From: Brumicola pallidula DSM 14239 = ACAM 615
GTDB taxonomy: Bacteria > Pseudomonadota > Gammaproteobacteria > Enterobacterales > Alteromonadaceae
DNA length: 64,000 nucleotides
Reading direction: 5' to 3'
NCBI RefSeq assembly: GCF_000428905.1
Contig: NZ_AUAV01000008.1
Span: 124,001-188,000 of the forward strand
Shown here: one piece after another, positions 18,051 through 27,264 of the stretch
Numbering within the stretch: position 1 is the first letter of the stretch
How the letters are laid out: each line of letters begins with the position of its first letter
Translations under genes and position numbers: made by a program
Notes under the pieces: generated by a model
The model's input: only the letters and a program-made list of their open reading frames with translations
Told to the model about the DNA's origin: nothing
The model's database searches: none

Positions 18051-19594
18051 TGTCCAAGAAACGATTAAAATCTGAAAAAGTGACCGCCTCTAAGCCGATT
18101 TCAAGGGGCGCAGACTGGAACTACGATCTTATTAATCAATACTATGCTGCCATTGAGGACATCGCCAACGATTTTGGCTTGGATACTTATCCGAATCAAA
18201 TGGAAATTATATCTGCAGAGCAGATGTTAGATGCGTATGCCAGCGCCGGTATGCCGATAGGATATAATCATTGGTCTTTTGGCAAGCATTTTATTAGTAA
18301 TGAACAATCCTATCGGCGCGGTCAAATGGGTCTAGCCTATGAGATAGTCATTAACTCAAATCCTTGCATCGCCTATCTAATGGAAGAGAACAGTATGATG
18401 ATGCAAGCATTAGTTATTGCGCATGCTTGTTTCGGACATAACTCATTCTTTAAAGGAAATTATTTATTCAAAACTTGGACTGACGCTGAAGCAATAATCG
18501 ATTATTTAGTGTTTGCAAAAACTTATATCAGTGATTGTGAGCAAAAGTACGGTGTTGATGAGGTCGAAAGTATTTTGGATTCTTGTCATGCATTGATGAA
18601 CTATGGTGTTGATCGTTATAAACGTCCTTCGCCAATATCAATGCGCGAAGAAAAACAGCGTCAAAAGGATCGGGAGCAATATTTACAATCACAGGTTAAT
18701 GAGCTTTGGAATACCATCCCAGAAAAGTTACAAAGTAAGGATGGCAAAACTCGATTTCCCAGTGAACCGCAAGAGAATATTTTGTATTTTATCGAGAAAA
18801 ACGCACCCTTGATGAAGTCATGGCAAAGAGAGATTGTGCGAATTGTAAGAAAAACTGGACAGTACTTTTATCCACAACGTCAGACGCAAGTGATGAATGA
18901 AGGGTGGGCTTGTTTTTGGCATTACACGATTTTAAATGAGTTATACGATAGATGTCATGTTACTGACGGTTTTATGATTGAATTTCTACAAAGTCATACC
19001 AACGTCGTTGCTCAACCTGATTTTGATAGCCCCTATTTTAATGGCATAAATCCCTACGCCTTAGGCTTTAATATGATGATTGATATCAGACGTATTTGCG
19101 AGAAACCAACTGAGGAGGATAAGAAATGGTTTCCCGAACTCGCAGGAACACCCTGGAATGAATCATTAACCTTTGCAATGCGAAATTTTAAGGACGAGAG
19201 TTTTATTGCACAATACCTATCACCTAAAGTTATCCGGGACTTTAAACTTTTTGCCCTCAATGACGACGCTGGATTAAATGAACTTAATATTACCGCTATT
19301 CATAATGATGCTGGATATCAAGAAATTCGCAATAATCTTTCAATGCAATACAATATCAGTATGAAGGAACCCAATATCGAAGTTTATGATGTTGATATTG
19401 GTGGTAATAGATCCCTCACTCTTCGCCATATAACAGCCAATAATATTAATTTGGACGAGACTACTTCAGAGGTCATGAAACATCTTCATAAATTATGGGG
19501 CTTTCCGGTTAAATTAATTTCTGAAGATGCAAATGGCGAACAATACGTATTGAATCGATGTCCATTAGAAGAAGTGACAGACACCAATGGTTAA
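18047..19594 (+). CDS. ycgB: SpoVR family protein (YcgB)
   Basis: This is the third member of the prkA-yeaH-ycgB set. At 515 residues it has the family's usual length. Typical blocks are the N-terminal DWNYDLINQYYAAIEDIA, the histidine-rich IAHACFGHNSFFKGNYLF, and MNEGWACFWHYTILNELY. SpoVR takes its name from a Bacillus cortex protein, but its function in non-sporulating bacteria is unknown. The start overlaps yeaH by four bases, and the 3' end overlaps the stop codon region of the convergent deacetylase gene by four bases. Confidence 0.95.
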   Translation: MMSKKRLKSEKVTASKPISRGADWNYDLINQYYAAIEDIANDFGLDTYPNQMEIISAEQMLDAYASAGMPIGYNHWSFGKHFISNEQSYRRGQMGLAYEIVINSNPCIAYLMEENSMMMQALVIAHACFGHNSFFKGNYLFKTWTDAEAIIDYLVFAKTYISDCEQKYGVDEVESILDSCHALMNYGVDRYKRPSPISMREEKQRQKDREQYLQSQVNELWNTIPEKLQSKDGKTRFPSEPQENILYFIEKNAPLMKSWQREIVRIVRKTGQYFYPQRQTQVMNEGWACFWHYTILNELYDRCHVTDGFMIEFLQSHTNVVAQPDFDSPYFNGINPYALGFNMMIDIRRICEKPTEEDKKWFPELAGTPWNESLTFAMRNFKDESFIAQYLSPKVIRDFKLFALNDDAGLNELNITAIHNDAGYQEIRNNLSMQYNISMKEPNIEVYDVDIGGNRSLTLRHITANNINLDETTSEVMKHLHKLWGFPVKLISEDANGEQYVLNRCPLEEVTDTNG

Positions 19595-20787
19595 TTAAGA
19601 TACGTGCCGTCTTCTTGCGGCGTAAAAAATGGAATTGAATACCAATAAAATCTGCTGCTCTGTTGCACACTAGGCGCTGTGCAATTGACTCTTGTTCTGC
19701 CAGCATAGAATGGGCTATCGATATTGATACTAAAGCCTTTTTCAGTTTTTGTTATAGGCAGGGGATCTCCGCCAAAGTAACAGGCAATACGATTAAAACT
19801 AATATCATCTAGTAAAACATTAATTTTTACTTCACCGATTACCTCTCCTATTGCCATCACATAACGATGCGGTATTACTTCCGTTACAGGCATAGCCAAA
19901 CTGTTGATTTTGGTTAGTAAGGTATCGAGGTTTGCGAAGCGCCCCGCTGCTGGATAGCGAGGGAGTGATTGCATATCGCTCAATTCACCTACGCCACCGG
20001 AATGTTGGCCGAATCCTATATAGCCCATCTCTTTGAGCAGGGCTTTAATGTTAACGTCAAATTCACCATATGGGTATGCCAGCCATTTTTTTGAATAGCC
20101 AAGTTGTTGGCTTAATGATTCCTCAGCCGCGTTAATATTTTGCTCAATACGAGCCAACCAATCAGCTTTACTCTCTTTGGGATATCGGTCGAGTAAATGC
20201 AAATGGTCTTGCGTATGATTTGCGAAGGTAACCCCTTCGTTGCTCATTTTTTTCACCTCCTCCCAGGACAGATGAGAGCTCAATGTATCGATTTGAGCAG
20301 GGTTAATAAAAATCGTATATTCAAACCCGTATTTGGTTAAAATAGGATGCCCGTTGTCCAATATATTTTTATAGCCATCATCAAATGTTATCACCACGGC
20401 CCCCTTGGGGAATGGGGTCTTACTGGTGAGCCCATTAACGGCAGTTTCTAATGAAATCACGGTATGATATTCAGCTAAATAAGCCATATGCTGCTCAAGC
20501 TCTTGTGGCGAAACAGAAGTGCTCCTTGGCGTTTCGGTACTAACGTGATGGTACTGCAGGATAACGAAGCTACGATCGTTGCTAGGCACGTCTAATACCA
20601 CTTTTGTTGCACTGACAATATTTCGTGTTGTTGCTGCTGCTGATACAGCTGGTTCACTGGGGGTCTGAATAAGCGGCTCAGACATATCTACTTGATAGGC
20701 ATGAGTTGAAAAAGAGAGGCCCACAACGAGGGTTGATATTGCCGCTAGTTGCGACGTTTTGTATTTACTTAAAAAGGCGTTAATCAT
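19591..20787 (-). CDS. Secreted polysaccharide deacetylase (NodB fold)
   Basis: This is a predicted exported carbohydrate esterase of family 4. A signal peptide (about residues 1-30, cleaved after STHA) leads to a deacetylase domain with the metal and base motif ITFDDGYKN and the histidine motif FANHTQDH. A LAYPYGEFD segment matches family motif 3. The C-terminal ~90 residues form a separate beta-rich region that I do not recognise. It resembles the export-linked deacetylases that act on beta-1,6-N-acetylglucosamine, but no synthase gene lies nearby, so the substrate is open. A GGAGCGAG ribosome site supports the start. It is divergent from the MATE gene. Confidence 0.88.
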   Translation of the reverse strand: MINAFLSKYKTSQLAAISTLVVGLSFSTHAYQVDMSEPLIQTPSEPAVSAAATTRNIVSATKVVLDVPSNDRSFVILQYHHVSTETPRSTSVSPQELEQHMAYLAEYHTVISLETAVNGLTSKTPFPKGAVVITFDDGYKNILDNGHPILTKYGFEYTIFINPAQIDTLSSHLSWEEVKKMSNEGVTFANHTQDHLHLLDRYPKESKADWLARIEQNINAAEESLSQQLGYSKKWLAYPYGEFDVNIKALLKEMGYIGFGQHSGGVGELSDMQSLPRYPAAGRFANLDTLLTKINSLAMPVTEVIPHRYVMAIGEVIGEVKINVLLDDISFNRIACYFGGDPLPITKTEKGFSINIDSPFYAGRTRVNCTAPSVQQSSRFYWYSIPFFTPQEDGTYLN

Positions 20788-20861
20788 TGCTCGCTCCGCG
20801 TAATGGCGTTAGTCTCTCATGCTATCAGTAGTCAAGCATATCGTAAAAGGTAATTAATAGC

Positions 20862-22223
20862 ATGGTGCAACAAACAGAGTATAGCGGCCGTAAACCGCAT
20901 GTTTGGCATCTCTTTTTTTTAGCTATTCCTTTAATTTTGGCTAATATTACAACGCCTCTATTAGGGTTGGTGGATACGGCCATTTTAGGCCATATGGATG
21001 CGACGCATTATTTGGCAGGCGCATCTATTGGCACCCTAATTTTAACTCAACTGTATTGGATTTGTGGCTTTCTAAAAATGTCGACCACAGGTTTAAGTGC
21101 TCAGGCCGGTCGCAGTAATGTTGAGGTTCAGGAACAAAAAAGACGCACCAAGGTACTGGTGCAAGGTGTCTCTTTTGGAATGCTGCTGGGCATATTATTT
21201 ATATTACTGCAAACACCCATCTTGAATGCAGGATTGTATTTTTCGCAATCGTCAGAATTGCTTTCACAAAGCACGCAGGCCTATTTTAATGTAAGGATAT
21301 GGGGAGCTCCTGCCGCGCTTGCAAATATGGCCTTAGTGGGTTGGTTAATAGGTCAGCAAAAAACTAAAACCGTGCTAATGCTTCAACTTGCGGTTAATCT
21401 CATCAATATTATTTTTAGCCTGTTGTTTGTCTTCGTATTTGAGTGGGGCGTTAAGGGTGTTGCTGCCGCAACAGTGGTGGCGGAATTTGCACTTCTAGGG
21501 CTATCACTGTTGGCAACCAAGAGCCTTATTAACATGTCGTTGTTTCAATCGACTTGGTTAAAATGGCTGTCACTTAAACCGTTATTGACGCTTAATTCTG
21601 ATATCTTATTCCGTAATTTGGCACTGCAACTTACCCTTGCATTTATTATTTTTACAGGGGCTGGTATGGGTGCACAAGTGGCAGCAACTAACGCAATATT
21701 GATGCAGTTTTTTGCACTTATCGCTCTCGGGTTGGACGGCGTTGCCAATGCAGTTGAAGCGCTAGTGGGGGAGGAAAAAGGCAAAAAAAACGAAACAGCT
21801 TTAGCCTATCATGTCAAAGTCGGCCTATTGTGGTCTAGCTTATTCGCAGTGGTTTATGCCTTGGTTTTTTGGCAATTTGGCGCACAAATTATTCAGTTAC
21901 TGACGGACCAGACCGCGTTGCAAAAAGAAGCTTCAAGCTACCTCGGCCTCATGATCCTGCTGCCCCTTGTTGCGCATTGGTGCTTTCTATTTGACGGCGT
22001 ATTTGTTGGTTTGAGCAAGGGAAAAGCAATGCGCGACTCCATGATACTAAGCGCTATATTTGGTTTTTTCCTGATTTGGTGGTTTGTTGCAGATTTAGGC
22101 AATGTTGGTTTGTGGGTTGCTCTGCTTAGCTTTTTAGCCTTCAGGGGGGCTATTTTAGGCAGTTGGTATGTGTTTCTAATAAGTAAACCGCAACAGCGTA
22201 TTTTTGATAATAATGCGGGTTAA
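20862..22223 (+). CDS. MATE family efflux protein, DinF-like
   Basis: This is an integral membrane exporter with twelve predicted helices across 453 residues. The opening HLFFLAIPLILANITTPLLGLVDTAILGH is characteristic of the DinF branch of the MATE family, and PLVAHWCFLFDGVFVGLSKG near the end matches as well. DinF in E. coli follows lexA and is SOS-regulated. Here it is about 17 kb from lexA and I see no CTG-N10-CAG box in its upstream region, so SOS control looks lost or absent. Cation-driven drug or metabolite efflux is inferred from the family. Confidence 0.88.
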   Translation: MVQQTEYSGRKPHVWHLFFLAIPLILANITTPLLGLVDTAILGHMDATHYLAGASIGTLILTQLYWICGFLKMSTTGLSAQAGRSNVEVQEQKRRTKVLVQGVSFGMLLGILFILLQTPILNAGLYFSQSSELLSQSTQAYFNVRIWGAPAALANMALVGWLIGQQKTKTVLMLQLAVNLINIIFSLLFVFVFEWGVKGVAAATVVAEFALLGLSLLATKSLINMSLFQSTWLKWLSLKPLLTLNSDILFRNLALQLTLAFIIFTGAGMGAQVAATNAILMQFFALIALGLDGVANAVEALVGEEKGKKNETALAYHVKVGLLWSSLFAVVYALVFWQFGAQIIQLLTDQTALQKEASSYLGLMILLPLVAHWCFLFDGVFVGLSKGKAMRDSMILSAIFGFFLIWWFVADLGNVGLWVALLSFLAFRGAILGSWYVFLISKPQQRIFDNNAG

Positions 22224-22484
22224 CAATCTCAATTAGCGTTTCGCGCATACCTTGATATCGAACTTGCAAATTTTAGAACTCGAATAAAAGAGGATAACGT
22301 CGCAAAAGTCGAACGTCGAACGTCGAAAAGGTTACGGGGGGTGGCAGTGTGATGTGGTTAACACTATTAGTGTTGGGCTCAACGATAGCCATGAGATGCC
22401 GGCATAGTTAACCTAAAGGGTCTAACGAAGGCAATTGAATAACGAGAAGAGTAAGGCAAAGTAATTGAACATCACAAAAACGTT
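22224..22484. other. Intergenic region after the MATE gene
   Basis: No gene is seen. The region holds a short direct repeat of GTCGAAC-type units around 22308-22327 and a perfect small palindrome (AACACTA, T, TAGTGTT) at 22360-22374. Neither has a T-run, so neither is called a terminator. Confidence 0.4.
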
Positions 22485-22769
22485 TTATTGATTACTTTGA
22501 AGTCCAGTTTTGCTGGGTAACAGCCTGCAAATGAGTATTTGTAGATAGCCAATAACCGATATAATAGTGCCGCAGAATAGAAAAATGAGGGCTATAATTT
22601 TTGATGGGTCACTGTAGGTATAAACTGCACCGACGGAAAGTCCAAGGTATACTAAAGCTAATTCTGAATACCATAAAGCAACACCAACCATAAAAACCGC
22701 AAAACCTTTTATAAAACGCTGCCAATGGCGAAGTGGTTCATGGGTTATTTTATCTATCCAGCTTTTCAT
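22485..22769 (-). CDS. Small two-helix membrane protein behind a triplicated start region
   Basis: I do not recognise the family. The 94-residue form begins MKSWIDKITHEPLRHWQRF, an amphipathic lead-in, then has a hydrophobic region (about 20-55) and a second helix (about 60-82), so it is a small inner-membrane protein. The frame stays open through three 24-base repeats, which would add up to 25 residues of the form SRGAGRMK. I prefer the innermost ATG because each repeat carries a GAGG ribosome-like site followed by ATG, and the repeat-encoded peptide looks non-native. It lies between dinF-like and nfuA, in the same direction as nfuA. Confidence 0.65.
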   Translation of the reverse strand: MKSWIDKITHEPLRHWQRFIKGFAVFMVGVALWYSELALVYLGLSVGAVYTYSDPSKIIALIFLFCGTIISVIGYLQILICRLLPSKTGLQSNQ

Positions 22770-22833
22770 TCGGCCTGCGCCTCGACTTTTCATTCGGCCT
22801 GCGCCTCGACTTTTCATTCGGCCTGCGCCTCGA
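22762..22833 (-). repeat. Three exact 24-bp tandem copies carrying ribosome site and ATG
   Basis: Three identical 24-base units run from 22762-22785, 22786-22809 and 22810-22833. Read on the minus strand each unit contains TCGAGGCGCAGGCCGAATGA, that is a GAGG site about ten bases before an ATG, all in the frame of the small membrane protein. The exact identity implies recent duplication. Confidence 0.95.
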
Positions 22834-22912
22834 CTACACGTCACACAAAAACATAATTAAAGGTAACAGCTTAATCATGTTTATTGCGTATGGCTAATAA
22901 TATCTATTATAT

Positions 22913-23491
22913 TTAGTAGTAAGAATGCTCACCAGCTTCATGCTCAGTGGCGTCTTTAATCGCCACTATTTCGCCTTCAAACTCTACTAACATTTGTTTT
23001 TCAATACCGTTTTTCAAGGTCACATCGACCATAGAACAACCATTACAACCACCACCGAACTGCAGTATGGCAGTCTTGTCTTCAGTTACTTCAACTAACG
23101 ACACTTTACCACCGTGACTCGCAAGACCCGGGTTGACATCGGTCTCAATCATGTAGTTAATGCGTTCAACCAAGCTTGCATTATCGCCGAGCTTCTTGGC
23201 TTTTGCGTTTGGCGCTTTAAGGGTAAGTTGCGAGCCCATTTGGTCTGTCACAAAATCGATTTCTGCTTCTACTAAATACGGCGCACTTTCTTGGTCTACG
23301 ACGGCATTAAAGCCGTTGAAAGGAAGTGTAACATCCGTTTCTTCTACGGCATCTGCCGGACAGTATGACACGCCACATTCAGCTGTTGAGGTACCCGGGT
23401 TTACCACAAATACTCTAATATTGGTGGCTTCGCTTTGTTGCGATAAAAGCTTACCAAAGTGAGTTTGTGCTGATTCTGATATATTGATCAT
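22913..23491 (-). CDS. nfuA: Fe/S biogenesis protein NfuA
   Basis: NfuA carries 4Fe-4S clusters to target proteins under iron limitation and oxidative stress. The 192 residues match E. coli's 191. There is an N-terminal degenerate A-type domain ([16 protein letters not shown]) and a C-terminal Nfu domain with the cluster-binding CxxC in [18 protein letters not shown]. In E. coli it sits next to gntX and bioH; here the M14 peptidase gene separates it from them. A GGTAGG ribosome site precedes the ATG. Confidence 0.97.
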   Translation of the reverse strand: MINISESAQTHFGKLLSQQSEATNIRVFVVNPGTSTAECGVSYCPADAVEETDVTLPFNGFNAVVDQESAPYLVEAEIDFVTDQMGSQLTLKAPNAKAKKLGDNASLVERINYMIETDVNPGLASHGGKVSLVEVTEDKTAILQFGGGCNGCSMVDVTLKNGIEKQMLVEFEGEIVAIKDATEHEAGEHSYY

Positions 23492-23717
23492 AGTGACCTA
23501 CCCAAGTTAAATTATTATATGCTGACTATAATAGCAAAATTACTTGAGTAAAACAGTCGGGTATTCGACTTTTTACAACTATTTTATAATAAATTGTATT
23601 ATCAACTTAAAATACTGTGTTTTTACATATTAGGATATAGGGTAATATGCTCAGGAATTAGAAACTTAACGTTCGCTTGTGATAAGAATAAATAAGACAG
23701 TACTCAAAGGAATTTAT

Positions 23718-26309
23718 ATGTTTAATCCGCAACATTTTATAAGTCGCCAATCATTGGTGACTATTGTTCTACTGTTTTGCACATTGTATACAGTACAAAG
23801 TTTCGCAAAAAGTAACGACCTTGATTACCTTCCTAAGGAACAAAATTACAACAGTGCCATACCCTTGCCTGCCGATATACTAGGCTATCCAGTTGGAACA
23901 TGGCATGTGCGCCACGATCAACTCGTCAACTACATGTACGCATTAGCTGAAGCATCTGACAGAGTGACTATTAAGGAGATTGGTCGTACTCACGAACAGC
24001 GCCCTCTGTTGTTACTAACCATTACAAGTCCCTCTAATCAATCAAATATTGATCAGCTACGCACAGATCATGTGGCCAGAATCGATGATGGAAAACCTGC
24101 CCCTGCAGATGCACCGTTAATTATTAACATGGGGTACAGCGTACATGGTAACGAGCCATCTGGCGCAAATGCATCAATGTTAGTGGCTTATCACCTTGCT
24201 GCCTCTAATGGTGCTGAGGTACAGAAGCTATTAAATGAAAATATTATTTTGCTCGATCCTGCGTTAAACCCGGATGGATTGTCGCGCTTCGCACAATGGG
24301 CAAACTCGCATAAAGGTAAAACCTTAGTTAGCGACAAGTTGCACAGAGAACACAGAGAGCATTGGCCTTCAGGCAGGACCAACCATTATTGGTTTGACTT
24401 AAATCGTGATTGGTTATTGCTTACTCACCCAGAGAGTCGAGCTCGTATTACTCAATTCCATCAATGGCGTCCCCATGTCTTAACCGACTTCCATGAAATG
24501 GGAACTGACAGTACGTATTTCTTTCAGCCAGGTATTTCCTCGCGTAAAAATCCTTGGACGCCGGATACAAATGTGACGCTAACTGCAGCCTTAGGTGACT
24601 TTCATGCGAAAGCGTTAGATGGCCAAAAGCAGCTTTACTTCACTCAAGAAAGCTTTGATGATTTCTACTATGGGAAAGGCTCTACTTACCCAGATGCGCA
24701 TGGCAGTATCGGGATCTTATTTGAGCAGGCAAGTAGTCGTGGACATCTACAAGACTCTGTCAATGGTTTGCTGAGTTTCCCAGACACTATTCAGAATCAA
24801 GTCACGACATCATTGTCGACTTTTGCAGGCTCATTGGCTAACAAAAGTGCGATTTTGGCTTACCAAAAACAGTTTTATTCAGATACGCAAAAACTGATCA
24901 AAGACGACAAGATCAATGCTTTTGTTATTCAAGGTAGCCGAGACCAGAGCAGATTTGAACGTGTTCAAGAAATTTTGTCTTCTCATCAAATCGATTTTTC
25001 CATGGTGTCAAAAAATACGCAGGTAGAAAGTTTAGAGTTACAAGCGAACAATGCGTTAGTTGTTTCTCTTGACCAAGCACAATATCGCCTCATTCGCTCA
25101 TTGTTTTCCGAGCGACAGCGCTTTACTGACAACACGTTTTATGACGTTTCAAATTGGAATTTACCCTTAGCCTTTAACCTAAATTATTCGCCGCTTAGCA
25201 AATCAGAAATGCGTAAACTGTCGACAGTAAAGTCTGTTGAGCGCAAAATTGCACAAACAACGCTTGATGCTAATGCTTACGCGTTTGCATTTGAATGGCA
25301 CGATTACAAGGCGCCTGCGTTGTTGCAGCATTTATTAACCAATAAAGTTCAAGTGCGAGTGGCGGGTGCCGATTTTACCGCTGAAGTCGCTGCTGCGAGT
25401 TCAATAGTGTCAAGAGACTTCTCCAAAGGAGCGATCGTCATCCCGATGGCATTGCAACAACCCACTAATTTGCTTGATATATTGTCGACGCAAGCGAAAA
25501 AACTCAATATTAATTTATATAACGTTGCTTCAGGTCTTACCTCAAAAGGGATTGATTTGGGTAGCAGACAGTTTGCTGCCGTGACTTTACCAAAAGTATT
25601 ATTAATTGGTGGGAAAGGAACATCACAATATGAAGTGGGCGAAATCTGGCATTATTTAGATACACGCGTAGGGTTACCAGCAACGCTATTGGATTTGTCT
25701 GATTTGAATGACGTAGACATTGCTGAGTATACGCATCTTGTTTTTGCTTCGGGCTCTTATACTACCGTTAACGATGACACAACCGCAGCTATAAAAGAAT
25801 GGGTGAGAAAAGGCGGTGTGCTGATTGGCCAGAAATCTGCTGTAAGTTGGTTTAGTCAGCAAAAATGGATTGATAATGACGTTATAGCAACCAGTAAAGT
25901 GGACGACGCGTTCACTACCAAGGGTCTTAGTTTTGGTGATAAAGATGCGTTTGCCGCTAAAAAATTAATCGCGGGTGCGGTTTATCGTGCTGACGTTGAT
26001 CTTAGTCATCCGCTTATGTTCGGTTTTGAAGACGATGATTTACCCTTATTTAAAACCACAAATATGGTAATGAAAGCCTCAAATAACCCTTTCAATGAGG
26101 TTGCCACTTATCAGGAAAAGCCACTTGTTGCTGGCTACACTGCTGATGAACTGCAAAAATTGATAGGCAAAACGACCGCAATCGTCGCTAAGCCCCTTGG
26201 TAATGGTGTTGTAATTGGTTTTGTTGACAACATTCATTTCCGTGGCTACTGGGATGGCACCAGTAAATTGATGGCAAATAGCTTGTATATGTCGCCGCTG
26301 ATTGAGTAA
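23718..26309 (+). CDS. Exported M14-family zinc carboxypeptidase-like protein
   Basis: This is a large secreted peptidase of the carboxypeptidase A clan. The M14 domain (about residues 50-350) has the zinc motif in VHGNEPSGANASM (HxxE), DLNRDW with the substrate-binding arginine, TDFHEMG with the third zinc ligand, and FEQASSRG near the catalytic glutamate. The C-terminal ~450 residues include a glutamine amidotransferase-like Rossmann region (PKVLLIGGKGTSQYEVGEIW), as in other large bacterial M14 proteins. I choose the ATG at 23718: AAAGGA precedes it, and the signal peptide then starts properly (about residues 1-31). The frame also opens 39 bases earlier. A strong terminator follows. Confidence 0.88.
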   Translation: MFNPQHFISRQSLVTIVLLFCTLYTVQSFAKSNDLDYLPKEQNYNSAIPLPADILGYPVGTWHVRHDQLVNYMYALAEASDRVTIKEIGRTHEQRPLLLLTITSPSNQSNIDQLRTDHVARIDDGKPAPADAPLIINMGYSVHGNEPSGANASMLVAYHLAASNGAEVQKLLNENIILLDPALNPDGLSRFAQWANSHKGKTLVSDKLHREHREHWPSGRTNHYWFDLNRDWLLLTHPESRARITQFHQWRPHVLTDFHEMGTDSTYFFQPGISSRKNPWTPDTNVTLTAALGDFHAKALDGQKQLYFTQESFDDFYYGKGSTYPDAHGSIGILFEQASSRGHLQDSVNGLLSFPDTIQNQVTTSLSTFAGSLANKSAILAYQKQFYSDTQKLIKDDKINAFVIQGSRDQSRFERVQEILSSHQIDFSMVSKNTQVESLELQANNALVVSLDQAQYRLIRSLFSERQRFTDNTFYDVSNWNLPLAFNLNYSPLSKSEMRKLSTVKSVERKIAQTTLDANAYAFAFEWHDYKAPALLQHLLTNKVQVRVAGADFTAEVAAASSIVSRDFSKGAIVIPMALQQPTNLLDILSTQAKKLNINLYNVASGLTSKGIDLGSRQFAAVTLPKVLLIGGKGTSQYEVGEIWHYLDTRVGLPATLLDLSDLNDVDIAEYTHLVFASGSYTTVNDDTTAAIKEWVRKGGVLIGQKSAVSWFSQQKWIDNDVIATSKVDDAFTTKGLSFGDKDAFAAKKLIAGAVYRADVDLSHPLMFGFEDDDLPLFKTTNMVMKASNNPFNEVATYQEKPLVAGYTADELQKLIGKTTAIVAKPLGNGVVIGFVDNIHFRGYWDGTSKLMANSLYMSPLIE

Positions 26310-26332
26310 ATTTTTCAGCCGCAAGCAACAAT

Positions 26333-26373
26333 AAGCACTCTGGTTATGTTTTTTCATCAGGGTGCTTTTCTAT
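26333..26373 (+). terminator. Terminator between the M14 peptidase and comF
   Basis: AAGCACTCTG and CAGGGTGCTT form a ten-pair stem (one U-G pair) around a 15-base T-rich loop, followed by TTCTATTTT. It ends the M14 transcript. It overlaps the last codon of the convergent comF gene, so it may work in both directions. Confidence 0.8.
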
Positions 26374-27224
26374 TTTAGTAAGGTAATAGCCATGGTCCAT
26401 ACTGAAATTTTTATCGTAGGATTACGTGTTTTTATAGCCTGGCAAACAGCATTAATAGTCACCCCGGTGGTAATGACATCGTCTATAACCGCAATATGCT
26501 TGGCGTTTATAATTAAATCACATTCAAACGCATTGCAGACGTTATCTATGCGTTGCTGTTTATTTAACTCTGTTTGCGCCAAAGTATGTTTAACCCGTCG
26601 AACAATCGGTTGGTTAGGAATGTGCGTCGCGATACTCAAGCAATCGCATAACAACTGAGCCTGATTATAGTGTCGTTGCCAATAACGTTTGTTAGATAGT
26701 GGCACGGGGATTAATAATTGTGGGACACCATTTGCTGCATTGGCTGCATAAATTGAGCTACAAGCGCGCTCTGGTGCTGGGGAATATGGCGCTATGCTGG
26801 TTCGCGCTATGCAAGGCCAGAATACAAAGCGCATAAACATCATCGCTAATGCTTTGGCTGCAACTGGCTTGTTACCAAACTTCATATCTAGGACCAGTTT
26901 GTCTATAGGCCAAACGTAATTGTCGATCGCGAATAAATGGTCATAGTTTGGGGTGTCTAGGTTTTTTAAAGCGTTGGGATTTCGCAATAAATCTGGGCTA
27001 GCTGAAAGATGTTGCCCAAAGCCATCTTCGAGCAATGTCTCGAGGCAATAATGGCAGACTATTTGAAAGCTATGTTGGTGACACAAGTAACAATGCTGAT
27101 GTCCATATGCGGCTTTAATCCCCCTAATAAACTGCCACCCAGAGCGTACTAAAAATTTCTGCAGAATGACGCTCAGTTGTGTTAGCCTCAAATTAACTAT
27201 TTTATATACCTGATTATTTAGCAT
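26370..27224 (-). CDS. ComF family phosphoribosyltransferase-like protein (GntX)
   Basis: ComF/GntX proteins have a zinc-finger-like N-terminus and a phosphoribosyltransferase-fold C-terminus; they are linked to DNA uptake in competent bacteria. Here the cysteine pairs are CYLCHQHSF and VCHYC (about residues 43-60), and the PRPP-type loop is AVIDDVITTGVT near the C-terminus. A LLIPVPLSNKRYWQRHYNQA block also fits. The 284-residue length exceeds the usual ~230 through an N-terminal extension, and the first ATG lacks a good ribosome site, so a later start is possible. It is divergent from bioH, as in E. coli. Confidence 0.88.
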   Translation of the reverse strand: MLNNQVYKIVNLRLTQLSVILQKFLVRSGWQFIRGIKAAYGHQHCYLCHQHSFQIVCHYCLETLLEDGFGQHLSASPDLLRNPNALKNLDTPNYDHLFAIDNYVWPIDKLVLDMKFGNKPVAAKALAMMFMRFVFWPCIARTSIAPYSPAPERACSSIYAANAANGVPQLLIPVPLSNKRYWQRHYNQAQLLCDCLSIATHIPNQPIVRRVKHTLAQTELNKQQRIDNVCNAFECDLIINAKHIAVIDDVITTGVTINAVCQAIKTRNPTIKISVWTMAITLLK

Positions 27225-27264
27225 TCACGTTATGAAAATTACGTCCTAATGGATAAAGACTAAC

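Noticed and set aside
20788-20861. SOS box in front of the dinF-like MATE gene
   Set aside because: No CTG-N10-CAG match in the upstream region despite the family's SOS link in E. coli.
22770-22844. Longer 119-residue form of the small membrane protein as the true start
   Set aside because: The extra residues are encoded by the recent 24-bp triplication, and each copy has its own ribosome-like site; the innermost ATG is preferred, although longer forms may also be made.
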